This document shows, one piece after another, positions 23,486-33,554 of a stretch of DNA of 64,000 nucleotides. The DNA lies in NCBI GenBank assembly GCA_037179385.1, contig CM074185.1:10390422-10454421 (forward strand), written 5' to 3'. The stretch is from Holothuria scabra. Lineage: Eukaryota; Echinodermata; Holothuroidea; Aspidochirotida; Holothuriidae. The translations under genes and the position numbers were made by a program. Each line of letters opens with the position of its first letter. The stretch's first letter is position 1. The notes under the pieces were generated by a model that worked only from the letters and a program-made list of their open reading frames with translations, made no database searches and was not told the DNA's origin.

Positions 23486-24434
23486 AGGGCCTCCGCTTTT
23501 CCATTTCACAAATGGCAAATTCCGTTTTGCACTTTTCATATTCCGTTTCTTTCCGTTTTCAACTTTCCCATTTCCGTGAATTTCCGTTTTATGTATAAAC
23601 TGCAATTATAAGTTTCCGCGATTTTCCGTGACATTCATTTTCACATAAGCAAGATGTCTTGTATGTTCCCCGCGTGCACACGCTACAACTTGTGTGTGAC
23701 TCCCAAAGAATTATCTCGTAGATAATTATCCTGCATAAATTATGCCACTTCTCACATTCCTTTCTCTAAGATTTGAACTCTCTATGGTATGCACGAGTAC
23801 ACGCAATTACTAATACATGATAACTCAAAGTTTCTTGCGAAGTTCAGCAATACAGTACAGACATAAACCCAACTAGTGTATTGGCCGAAATGTTACGTAG
23901 CGCGATGGTGTTGATGCATGAACGAAAGAAGGGCTAGGGAAGCAGCCCCGTAAATACACACACCTCTCAGTTACAGATTTTTTATTAGGCCAACGGGAAT
24001 TTATCTGGAATTAGATTTGCGTTTCATTTGGAAAATCTTTTTAAAAAAGACATAGCCTACAGTCAGTTTTAAGCAACCATGGACATGCGTACATCAAGTA
24101 AATTGAGTGTAATTTTAAGTGGTCCCAAAGTGATATTGCAGTTATTTTTTGCAAAGCAGTTAAAACAAACGTTAGATGGATAGGCTGCTAGCCAACGTAG
24201 TGCTGTATAGTACATCTACAACCTGCGTAGGCTACAGCAGAGCTGCAAAAATACTTAAGAGCAAAGCAGGTGCTTTTTCTGTAGAAAATATGTGGGTGCT
24301 TCGATAAAAAAAAAGAAAAAAATCTTGTTCAAATTTTTTTCGTCCAAAAAATCGCTAATTCCGTAATTTTCCGTAAAAAATCGGCAATTCCGTTTTTCCA
24401 TTTTATTCCGCGGTCGCGGAAAATCCGAGGCCCT
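23486..24434. mobile_element. Non-autonomous hAT-like element, 949 bp, 8-bp TSD
   Basis: The terminal inverted repeats AGGGCCTCCG and CCGAGGCCCT (9/10 complementary) are flanked by ACAACACT (23478-23485) and ACAACGCT (24435-24442), an 8-base target-site duplication with one mismatch. Both subterminal zones are packed with TTCCGTTT, TTTTCCG and ATTCCG words: the left one to about 23600, the right one from about 24355. Such subterminal repeats and an 8-base TSD are typical of hAT transposons. No transposase frame is present. The minus-strand open frames 23408-23605 and 24255-24491 fall on these ends and are not genes. Confidence 0.85.
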
Positions 24435-24589
24435 ACAACGCTTCCAATTTAACGAGGCAACTTGTAGCTTCTCCCAAAAGTGAAGTTTCAAATTTTGATG
24501 TCAAACAAAGAGCAGTAACCAAGAGTCCAAGAATGACAAGAGTCCCCCAGTAATGCATTCAAGAGGGCATTGAAAAAAGTCCTTTGGGG

Positions 24590-24930
24590 GAAATTCTTAA
24601 CTCCTACTGTGAAAGTCAACCTTCAACAGAAAAACACAAGTCAACCCCAGACATAAGAATATATTGTTTAACTATGACACCCACAAAACTATTTCGAGAA
24701 CAGCATCTACCCAAAAACACAGGACCCTCCTCATGAATTAAAATCTAACAAGTTCCCTTCTACAAAACTACAGAAATAGAAAACATTGTTTAACAAAGAG
24801 ATATCCATCTTAAATATGAGATCCTGTTTGATGACAGACAATCAACAATGTTCCATTGTCAATATGTGATCTTCAACAGAAAGAAAGAAATCAACCCTAA
24901 AACACAGAACCTTGTAAAAATTTAGGTGCA
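24590..24930. repeat. Second block of the 20.7-22.3 kb array
   Basis: Aligns with about 20790-21060. Shared words are CATCTACCCAAAAACAC, AAGTTCCCTT, ATCCATCTTAAATATGAGATC versus ATCCATCTCTAACATGAGATC, CCTGTTTGATGACAG, TGTCAATATGTGA, AAATCAACCC and AAAACACAGAACCTT. The two blocks are in direct orientation, 3.85 kb apart, with the hAT element between them. Confidence 0.8.
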
Positions 24931-24974
24931 AAAAGTGATAAAAAAATAAATACCATTACACATACCTTTTTTTT

Positions 24975-25170
24975 TCAAGGAAGATCGTCCACTCCATAAT
25001 CGTACAAGAGTTCTTTACCTTGCCTGATGTCACACAAAGCGAAAAGGCATAATGATGGATTGCCTTCAACATCTATTATACTTAGCTTAACATTGACTTC
25101 TTCCTTTTCCCCATGATTTACTAACCTCCCATATGATGGACCTGTCACTGGCTCTTCCGTAGCATCGATA
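24975..25170 (-). CDS. KMT5A-like SET-domain protein, exon 3 (C-terminal SET)
   Basis: The acceptor AG is at 25172-25171 (TTTTTCTGCTAG|), and the exon is entered in phase 2 so that TG|T gives Cys: C-IDATEE. It encodes the catalytic C-terminal half of a SET domain: SYGRLVNHGEKEE with the invariant NH (usually NHS, here NHG), then VEGNPSLCLFALCDIRQGKE and the active-site ELLYDYG. The reading frame ends at TGA (24977-24975) directly after DDLP. A good donor (AAG|GTATGTG, GT at 24965-24964) lies nine bases further on in phase 0. Many KMT5A-like proteins, as I recall them, continue DLPWR here, so the TGA may stand where a Trp codon was. It could be the natural end or a premature stop. Confidence 0.8.
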
Positions 25171-25584
25171 CTAGCAGAAAAAAAGTACATTGGAACATGC
25201 TTAATATGTTACAGGATTCCTTTATTAGCACAGCCTTTGTTTTCTAGTTTTTTGTTGTTAACTTTGAAGATTAGAGCTGTAATGTCTTGTCACACCTTAC
25301 AACCATTAACCTTTCGCCACTTTTGACAAAACCACAAAATGGCACAGTAAAATTTGGGTCACAGCAATTTTGTCCATTGCCTACATGTTGCAGGTGTATT
25401 TATTCAAATACCGGTTCGCATCTGCCGTGCAAAACAACACAATGCTTACATGGACAGTCTATGCCATAAATTACTACATGATGCACACAGGAAAACCCAG
25501 GTCGAAGAGAACACTATAATTAGCACCACTACCAAAATAAATTCACACAACTTGAGTGAAACTTCATACAAATGCTAATACCAA

Positions 25585-25830
25585 CTGTATGGTCAAGTGG
25601 TTAGAGCATCCGACTTGCAGCCAGAAGCTTTGGGGTTCGATTCCTGGTCAGATCATACCAAAGACTTTAAAATGGCACCTACTGCCATTGTGGTTGGTGC
25701 CCAGCATAAGCAATGGAGTAGGGAAAACTAGCCAGTGAGCCACAACTGGAAAAAAGGCCATGGCCAGCCTGACTTGAACCCATAGGTTGGAAACTGGAGA
25801 TGTAAAACCTCATCCAACTAACTAACTATA
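25585..25830 (+). mobile_element. tRNA-derived SINE, near full length
   Basis: The head carries a tRNA-like promoter: box A TGGTCAAGTGGTTAGAGCA, then box B GGTTCGATTCC about 35 bases later. The body follows (AAGACTTTAAAATGGCACC, GTGCCCAGCATAAGCAATG, CCAGTGAGCCACAACTGG), then a tail of TAAC tetramers near 25818. Copies or fragments lie at 1690-1892, 8503-8585 and, inverted, at about 54250-54470. It sits in the intron between SET exons 2 and 3, opposite to the gene. Confidence 0.85.
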
Positions 25831-25896
25831 AATGCGCTCCTACAGTACTTAAGGAATCTCTCCAAATTTGTGAAAGTCAAGAAGCAGATAACTTAC

Positions 25897-26050
25897 CAAA
25901 GTCCCTGGCCCTTAAAGTTGAAAAAGAATCGAAATCCTGATGATTGTTCTCTTTCTAATTTATCTCCTAACTCCCAAGTGCAAAGTTTTCCACAATACTG
26001 TAGCAGGAAGTCCCCTTTGAAAAAATTGGCGTCAGCAAATACACCTCTAC
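25897..26050 (-). CDS. KMT5A-like SET-domain protein, exon 2 (N-terminal SET)
   Basis: A 154-base exon with acceptor TTTTTTTCTTAG| (AG 26052-26051) and donor TTTG|GTAAGT (GT 25896-25895). It is entered in phase 1 and left in phase 2, in agreement with exons 1 and 3. It encodes the SAM-binding start of the SET domain, GRGVFADANFFKGDFLLQYCG, then a variable linker (KLCTWELGDKLERE) and the beta strands FRFFFNFKGQGL. GRGVFA and F-KGDF--QY-G match the KMT5A (SETD8/PR-Set7) family, which monomethylates histone H4 Lys20; substrate in this protein is unknown. Confidence 0.85.
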
Positions 26051-26954
26051 CTAAGAAAAAAATGTTTCAAAAACTCAAAACATTAACAAACGTAAAATGT
26101 ATTGAGTTTAAAACAAAAGTGAACTATTATGAATCATGTCGCTTAGCAAAATTTTCAAATTCTTGTATGTTACTGCACAAACACTTCCTATATTGTACTT
26201 AACAGGTTGTCTTCAATGCCACAACTATTGGTTCCCACCACCAAGTTAAAAGAAAGATGTAACAGCACTACCTGTGGATTCATACCTAAAACGATTGGTA
26301 AAAGCTAACAGAACCACAAATGTGTATTTCAAAGACTATTCTTATTAAAGCCTTTTCTTTTTGATAAAGAAAGAATATGATCAAATTTCCACAACTTCAG
26401 AAAAAAGTATTTTATGCAATCCTTTTACTATACTATGTATGATCCTTTTTTCTCTGTTCTAGATTACCAGAGGAACTGCACAACTTTATCATTTTTTGAA
26501 ACTATTAATTTAAGGGCACACTAAACAATACTATAATTTTTAATGGCAGATGCACTTTGCAATCAAACTTTTGCACTGTTTCAAAATTCAAAATTTTTGA
26601 TAGTTAAACTCAGTTTGAAGACTATGATAAGAAAAAAAAAATAAATGCTGCAAAATCTGAGATATAACACCTACAGTACATGCTGTACAGTACCCAAGAT
26701 CTTTTAAATGTTGAAAGAGCAGAGTAACAGGGAATAATCTAGATCTGGTAATTTGCATCTTATTTTGCTACACAACCTGGACAAATTGCTACACAAATTT
26801 AGCATCATTGTGTAGCAGTTTAACCTTGAAGGCTTTCCACTGATATAGTGATCAAGAAACCAACCAAGAAACTCAAACTGCTATGCAAACATTGGACAAT
26901 AATTTATTCCTTGTTACTGAGAAACCTTTATCACTTGTTTGAAAAGTCAATTAC

Positions 26955-27062
26955 CTTTTGGGGGTACATTTTTCACATAAAACTCGGTCCTGTCCTTTTG
27001 GGCTTTGATGTACTCTAGTGCAACTTTCTCAGGTTTTATCCTCTTACTTCTCATGCTTAAGC
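26955..27062 (-). CDS. KMT5A-like SET-domain protein, exon 1 of those visible
   Basis: A 108-base exon with acceptor TTTTTTTCATCAG| (AG 27064-27063) and donor AAAAG|GTAATT. It encodes LSMRSKRIKPEKVALEYIKA, then QKDRTEFYVKNVPPK, the helix that precedes the SET core in KMT5A-like proteins. The phase-1 donor joins exon 2 to give PPKGRGVFA, a proper SET start. A Met codon at 27054-27052 could be the start, which would give a compact protein of about 150 residues with little outside the SET domain. The phase-2 acceptor suggests an earlier exon exists. The gene lies wholly within the inferred 33-kb receptor intron, on the same strand. Confidence 0.75.
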
Positions 27063-27342
27063 CTGATGAAAAAAATTCACAAAATCTTTATCAATGTTTT
27101 TAAAGTGCATGACCCACTTGTAAAACAAACAAAAAAAATCAAATCTTGTTAGTAGAATACATTGGCTACAAGACAATGCAAAATACATGATAAATAATGA
27201 AAACTGACTTTTGAACAGTCACTTAATTGCAAGAAAGCAAAAAGAAAGCAACTCATCAAATACAAGCCTTGTACTCAAAGCCATTCCCACTAGGACAATA
27301 TTTTGTTTTAAACAAAGACTCCTGTAAGCTAATTATCACTCC

Positions 27343-27793
27343 CAGAGCCGTATACAGGGAGAGTTTGGCCAATGGGTGATCAATTCTGATTGGTCAATTG
27401 CCCACAGGACGTCATTTTAGGTCCAATACAAAGACTCCGCGATTAACAGATGACAAGTTACACAGTAGGCAACTCAGTTGTGTAAACAATTAAAGGCTTA
27501 CAATCGTTTATGCTGTTTAACAACATGAAACAGCTTGCTTAGTAGGGGCATGCCTTAATTGTTGTGCAGCTTGGGAATTTAGTCGGCGAACAAAAGATGG
27601 TGTTTATTGATATTCTTTCCTTTCTGGAGTGGATTCATGTGCACAAATCCTTTGATTGTGTGTGTCACGTAATCAGTATGCACCATTGTATTGGACCTAA
27701 AACCATTGTATTGGACCTAAAGAGGGCGTCCAGTGTTTATACTTAGTGACGTCACACGCCGCTAGTTGGCCAAACTCTCCCTATACGGCTCTG
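27343..27793. mobile_element. Non-autonomous hAT-like element, 451 bp, perfect 8-bp TSD
   Basis: The ends CAGAGCCGTATACAGGGAGA and its complement at 27764-27793 extend to about 30 bases (through GTTTGGCCAA) with only a two-base indel. The flanks are ATCACTCC on both sides (27335-27342 and 27794-27801), a perfect 8-base duplication. Inner inverted words (GACGTCATTTTAGGTCCAAT and its partner near 27705) are also present. There is no transposase. Located just 5' of the SET gene on the minus strand, so it could carry promoter elements; that is inference. Confidence 0.92.
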
Positions 27794-28860
27794 ATCACTC
27801 CCACTTACAGTAAGATCGCCCTCGCACACCTCAGACTCTAAGGTCTGTGGTACAACCATTACTCAGCTCAGTGCTCAAAGGATTTGAATGAAGGTGAACG
27901 TATATAAGTTAATGTTCCTGAAAGTTTGAAATATACCGTAAAAATCTGACTTTAAAACATAACAAAACTTTTTACAATTTCAAACAATACTATATTTTCA
28001 TAGTAAAGGAAGGCATTGTTTCAAACAATATTTTTATAGAAGTAGAAGGCACAGTTGTCCATAACATTGTTTAAGTTTAAGTTTAAGTTGATTGAATTTA
28101 ATAGAACGCTCAGTACTGCTAAAGCATTCACTGGCGCTTCACAACCAGAACAAAAGAAAGCTGGTCCGGCAGTAGGCCGTCATTCCTCACAGCTTGACAA
28201 ATTCATTTATACTTATAAAAATTTCCATGAAAGATCTTTGTCGTTCTATCTATGCTTCGAGTCCAGTTTTTCTTGATATGGAGGGGATAAAGAAGGTGAA
28301 ATTTGGAGGTAAAAAATGACCGTAACACTAAGTAAGTTACAAGATTTTGGAGTGCACAGGCAGTCACATGACCAACTTCGCTGTCAAAAGTAATGACTGG
28401 GCTAGGATAAAAAATGTTATAAAATTGCAATTTTCAACCTAAGAGAAATGTATATATAAATTTGAGGGGAATAGGAAAATAGTTTCCACTATTCTACTTG
28501 AAGTGATTTTGAGCTTTTAAATCCGAGATCAAGATTATCTGACAAATCCTGAAACACACTGCAGGTTATTTTATTTTCAAATGTGGAAGAGCTGCATTCC
28601 TGCATTCAAACCTTAACACTGCAGTATTTAGAGTAGGCCGAGCAAGGACTCTAATGCAAAATAAAACAAAGTGAGGGAAGCATAGAGTCCTGTTCAAGAA
28701 CTAGGTCAACATGGACATAGGCTAGGCCTAACCTCAGGTGCCCCTTACGTTGTATACACAGGCCTACACCATATAAAACGGTGTAACCATATAGGCCTAC
28801 TATTACATTACAGTTATGCAGGCTAGGCCTAGGCCTATATAATAAAGGGTGTACATCTAA
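27794..28860. other. Intronic stretch, nothing recognised
   Basis: No exon or RNA gene was recognised. TAGGCCTA-type words become frequent after 28630. Confidence 0.3.
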
Positions 28861-28867
28861 GACAGTG

Positions 28868-29780
28868 TAACCGGCCATGACCTACGTACTGGATAATATC
28901 TCTTCTAAAGTCAGACTTTTTGCTGACGATTGTGTTATTTATAGACAGATTAAGAACAACCATGACCAGGTTCAACTCCAAAAGGATTTAAACACCCTTT
29001 CTGAGTGGCAAAATAAGTGGCAAATAAACTTTAACACCAAAAAGTGTTTTTCTATGAGGATTACTCACTCAAAGAATCCCAAGCTTTTTAATTATACTCT
29101 AGACAAAGTTATCCTTGAGTCCACTGCCTCCCATACTTACCTAGGCCTACGTTAGGTGTTGACATTTCAAACAATCTTACCTGGAATAGTCACTTTATTA
29201 ACCATATCACATCGTCAGCAAACAGGTCTCTGGCTTTTATCAGAAGGAATCTATACTCCTGTCCCAGGAGTGTTAAAGCTAAGCCTACCTTACTCTTGTC
29301 AGGCCTTTATTGGAGTAGCCTATTCATCTTCCGTTTGGGATCCCTACACCATTTCCCTATCCAATAAGGTTGAGCAAATCCAACGTAGAGCTAGGTTTGT
29401 CTGCAATATTATGACTATCCCCCCCCCCCCCCCACAGTAGCGTGACTGAAATGTTAAAAGATCTAGCCTAGGGTGGATAGCCTTAAAGTCAGGTGTACTG
29501 CCAACAGGCTAGCAATTTTCACACAGCCAGATTGGGTCTCCTAGCCTTGCCAATGAACAACCTTCAACTGGTCCAGCAGCCTTCTAGGCATCATCATTCA
29601 AGTAGCTTTTTGCTTATACCAACCAACAAGGACTGCTACAAATAGGCCTAGGCCTACCGTTTCTTTCCTCGGACCATCAGGGATGGGAACCTTCTCCCCC
29701 CCAAACATAACAGATCTTGAGGACCCCAAGCAGTTCAAGAGCGCAGCCTTGAGGATTCTCAGACGGGACGACTAACTTCA
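28868..29780 (+). pseudogene. CR1/Jockey-type LINE reverse transcriptase, 5'-truncated and frameshifted
   Basis: The first frame (to 29155) reads a reverse transcriptase palm: SSKVRLFADDCVIYRQI with the catalytic FADD, then LNTLSEWQNKWQINFNTKKC and TYLGL. At 29155 the frame shifts by one, continuing as GVDISNNLTWNSHF, ITSSANRSLAFIRRNLYSC and then another shift to SSSVWDPYT and VEQIQRRARFVCN. After a 15-base C run (29419-29433) a further piece shows SVTEMLKDL, a thumb-like helix and SFFPRTI near 29660. The order RT palm, YLGV, FIRRNL, VWDP, R-AR-V, SFFPRTI is that of CR1-clade elements. Everything upstream (endonuclease, fingers) is missing. A dead 3' fragment. Confidence 0.85.
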
Positions 29781-30600
29781 TGAGCACACCCAACCCTGCA
29801 CGTTTGACTCCACTAGGACTCGCAGGAGTGTTGTGCAGTATCTATCCAGATCCAGATCCATAAAGGCCTAGCCTAATGTTGGGCCTAACCTACTATCACA
29901 GTTCGGCTATAGCCTTTAGGCTATATTATAACGTGTAGGCCCTAAGTTAGGCCTAACTGTTACATCTAACGTTAGGCCTAACGTAAAGGGCACCAGTGGG
30001 CCTAACCAACTTTGCCTTGCCTAGTTACAGTTAGGCCTTGATCTCGTTCTAAATCTAACTTAGACCTCAAAATAACGCCTGGTAGAAAAGTACGAACAAC
30101 CGATGACATACATGTGGGAAGTTAATACTTACGTTACACTTGGGACAACTGGTACCGTTGGTTGTGTGTCGAGCTTCTTTCAGGCCTAGACTACATACCT
30201 GCAGGCGGCCTTTGGTACGGTTAGCATGCAAGGCGCCGTACGTATCGCGCGTACACTGTCACTCAGCTGTATATACAACTAGCTGCAAGCTTCACGTACG
30301 TAACGTACGTACGTACATCGGTCGATCGAATTCCGCGCCAAGTGCATTATGCCTGGCCAACGTTAATATAATAATTGTCTGGGGCTAAAAACACACGCAT
30401 AAAAGTTTACATACCGTGTATCAAATAAAGCATAGACATTGCAGTTAACAGTATTGACTATGAAAACTAAAATGAAGTTTAGCTCCGAATCACTTGGCAT
30501 TCTTCCAATAAGAGCACGGTGTGTTGCTCCGCGGGGTAGGTGCGTTGTAGACTGCATTGTAGACTGCATGTAGCGTTTTGAAAATGCGAAAGTGAGGTTT
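29781..30600. other. TAGGCCTA-rich stretch and ACGT microsatellite
   Basis: Frequent TAGGCCTA / GGCCTAAC words (29870-30050) and a self-complementary ACGT run (TACGTACGTAACGTACGTAC, about 30294-30316). No exon was recognised. Confidence 0.4.
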
Positions 30601-30602
30601 TG

Positions 30603-30649
30603 TTCTCGGCCTTTTGGCTAAGATCATGTGTAGTATCTGTTCTTTTCAG
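30603..30649 (+). ncRNA. U2 snRNA 5' fragment (pseudogene)
   Basis: Forty-odd bases match the conserved 5' part of U2 spliceosomal RNA, from TTCTCGGCC (stem I) through CTTTTGGCTAAGATCA and the branch-site recognition sequence GTGTAGTATCTGTTC. I see two substitutions against the canonical sequence as I know it (CAAG to CATG and TTATCAG to TTTTCAG). Similarity stops before the stem IIa region and the Sm site, and the first five bases are also lost. It is too short to act as U2. It may be a truncated retrocopy or the head of a U2-derived SINE. Confidence 0.85.
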
Positions 30650-31132
30650 CCAGTCTGGAACAGGCCACGCATGACAGACCCATAATGTAGAGGTCTGAAG
30701 TCTGAGAGGTTGGTCACGTTTGGTGTCCATTTGGGACGTTTTGCTCCATTTGGGAGCATAGCTGTTTTAGACAGCAGTATCGTTTTGGTTTCGCCCCTGG
30801 CATTTTGCCAGAGTGTTGGGGGACTTTTGAAAAAGTATAGTTCTGCTTTTGGAAACACCGCCTAAGGTGCACAAACAAGGGAAGTTTGTTGTCATTGTCA
30901 TACAAAGTTATGTCTCCAAAAAGTGAGGGTACTCGTCCTACCGGCCGTCCCCCGTGATCTGGCGTAAATATCCCCACCTTAACAAACTTTTCACCCCTGA
31001 TAATCTACCTGGTCCGCCTTCACTAGCGTGTCTGGCTGTAGGCTACTGTAAGTGATCCGGGCTTTGGTGAGGCATAATTAGGTACAAAAATAGAGCGATC
31101 GCATCATAGACGGGAATATGTGCCGGCGGGTG
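30650..31132. other. Sequence downstream of the U2 fragment
   Basis: No exon was recognised. If the U2 fragment is the head of a SINE-like element, its body should lie here; I could not match it to another place in the window. Confidence 0.3.
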
Positions 31133-31140
31133 GTCTGCAG

Positions 31141-31433
31141 CAGTGGCTAAGCTAGTGGGGCAGGGGCAAGTTTCCGACAAGAAACAATTTGGGAAAATTC
31201 CAAGTTGATTGAGCAATACGTTTCTTTCCCATTTCTCAAAATTTTCATCAGTATAAGAAGTTGTGAGACATTTTTTATGCATAATTGGTATTTTCATGTA
31301 ACATATTTCTCCAGATTTCGTCTACTAGCCTAGTGTGAAATATATACACATTGACCTTGGAAAAAATTTTGGGGGAATTTTCGGACCCCCCCCCCCCCGA
31401 AAAAATTCTAGCAAAATCCTAGCTACGTCACCG
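31141..31433. mobile_element. Poly-G hAT-like MITE, 293 bp
   Basis: Starts CAGTGGCTAAGCTAG and ends CTAGCTACGTCACCG. The flanking 8-mers GTCTGCAG (31133-31140) and GTCAGTAG (31434-31441) agree at 6 of 8 positions. It has a C run at 31386-31398. It belongs with the elements at 37546, 47916 and 52340. Confidence 0.65.
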
Positions 31434-31849
31434 GTCAGTAGGCTAGACTGCCCCAAACTTTCGCAAGATCTGAATTTCGGGCAAAGGGTCTGGAGCCTCG
31501 GAAAAAGAAAAACAAAATCTTGCATGTTTTTAAGTATACAGAATACTCGATCCTGGAAGCGTGCCCAAAGAATTCTTTTTTTTTTTCAAAAATGTGCCGA
31601 AAAATAAAAAAGCATCGGGGTCAAAGTAAAATTTTCAGGAACTATCAAAAGGTTACAAATATTCGCGACACATTCGAAGAGCTTATCATGGAAAAACATT
31701 TATTTTCCCTCAGCCTCACTCTATTGTCTTGAGCCAGACATTGCCCGAAATGGTCGAATACTCAAGCGGAAGAGCAAAAAAAAGTTCTGTGATGTTTCCA
31801 ATTGCCGGATTTCAGGGACAGTGCACAGGTGCATCAGAGTGCAGACATT

Positions 31850-32340
31850 TTGAAGGAAATTAATTTGCCATGATAAAATTTGCAAGCAGACTCAGCAAGG
31901 ATTAGTGAATCAAAAAGCATATGACCTGGACGAGGGGACCAACTCCATTTAGGGATCCACAGGGTCCCAAAGCCCAGCCAGAAGAGACAGTTTGCCGAAA
32001 GGACGCTAAAACGGGAAAGCTTGCCAGAGGCAAGAAGCGCGCCAAAAATATTTGGGGTCCATTTGCTTCTTGTTGAGGGGATTTTGAAAATTTGGATTTC
32101 TATGGAAAAACGTTCTTCCTGAGCCTTCCTTACTCCAGACAATTCCAGTGTTCAGACCTACGTCAGACCTATCCCCTCCAAAACTGTAGAAATATACTTG
32201 AGTGCTTGAGGTGATGACCGGTCTGTCTTTAATGCAAAAGCACTAGACGCCGGGGGATAAACCCCTTCCACTACCCTGGACTCAGCATTGAGACAATTAA
32301 CGTTTTTTACATAATATGATTTTGCGCCCGAATTTAGAAA
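31850..32340 (+). repeat. Dispersed repeat, copy related to 33555-34160
   Basis: Ordered words are shared with 33555-34160: TTTGCC-AT, AGCAAGGATT versus GCAGAAAGGGG, GACGAGGGGACCAACTCC versus GACGAGAGGACCAAACTCC, TTAGGGATCCA, AAGCCCAGCCAGAA versus AAGCCGAGCTAGAA, and CACTACCCTGGACTCAGCATTGAG versus CACTACCCTGAACTTAGCATTGAG. About 500-600 bases, same orientation, 1.7 kb apart. No protein similarity was recognised in either, so the open frames here are not called. Confidence 0.7.
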
Positions 32341-32864
32341 TGTTTCTAAAAAGTATAAAAAGAGCCCGCAACTTAATATCGGTTCAATATCGTATTTCTT
32401 TGGGATGATAATCCATATGGAAGAACAGAACCTTAACCGAAAGACTTTCACGGAAACCGCCGCGATATTGCGCACGGTGCATGACCAATCGCAAGCTCGG
32501 GGCCTCGTTCACACCAAGAGCTTGGTACAATTACCATAGATTATCAGCAAAACATAATCTCTACACACCACTTTAAAGATAACACCTTCACCTACGAGAG
32601 CACCTAACCCCTGGTTATCTTCAAATAATAGGTCCCTGCTAAAACAAAACATCTGTGTTTGACCGTCCACTCCCCACCCTCACCTTTTCCAGAGCTCAAA
32701 AAATAAAAAATAAAAAGAAATAAAAAATGAGCGAAACGAAGCGAGACCAGCGACATCATAAAAGCCTTTTCAATAGCCTTTTAAGATTAAAGCTACGATG
32801 CTACATGAGGAAAAGTTTAACATCAAAAACCATTGCAATAATTGGATGATCTTTCTCGGGGTGC

Positions 32865-32882
32865 TTAGGGTTAGGGTTAGGA
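32865..32882 (+). repeat. Short interstitial telomere-like repeat
   Basis: TTAGGGTTAGGGTTAGGA: two perfect and one near-perfect metazoan telomere unit. Too short to be meaningful alone. Confidence 0.6.
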
Positions 32883-33554
32883 GACTGACTAATCCATACA
32901 ACAATTTTCTCTGGCCTTTTCTTTTCTCACGACAGTATATTGTGACGTTATGCTCTCTTCAACATTCAATGCACGATGGTCCTTTCAAACGAAGTCCCAA
33001 ACCCAACTCATGGGGGGGGGGGGCAAAGCTCTACAAGGAGCAAGCAGGGATATGAGGAATCGAGTACGGTACTTTAGGAACTGCAAGGGGACTAGGGACT
33101 GCGAGCAATTGGTGTGGTCCAGTATGATTTTGGTAAGATTCGGAGGAAAATTCCCCGAATGTCCAAGGGATTAACAGAATGGGAACAGCTAGCATGAAGC
33201 TCTAAGCAGCACTTTGAATGACAGTGAAAGTACACCAAGCTCTGAATGACAGCGAAAGTACACCAAGCTCTTCACACTTCACAGTTCAGATGGTAATGAT
33301 AGTATTTGTAATTTGAGCGAAATTCTTCATGAAGAGAAAAGTTAATTTTTTGATAAATTTGTTGTATGATTAAAAATCTAGACTCAAATGCAAGTAGTCA
33401 TCACGTTATGCATGTTACTCAAGAAGGTACCCCTTGATGATGCACGACAACTAACTTTGAGCCTTTCCCTAGCTTTCGCTAGACATGTTCACTTCTAATA
33501 ATGTCTATATGTGGTTCAACTTTGATTGTTAGAAATGCACCCGATTAGTGTCGA

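Noticed and set aside
25585..25660. A tRNA gene
   Set aside because: Box A and box B are present, but the acceptor and anticodon stems do not close and a SINE body with a TAAC tail follows.
31834..32475. Two minus-strand frames of about 100 residues
   Set aside because: They lie in a dispersed repeat whose second copy (33555-34160) does not preserve the frames.
32865..32882. Telomere or chromosome-fusion relic
   Set aside because: Only about three TTAGGG units; expected by chance in a large genome.
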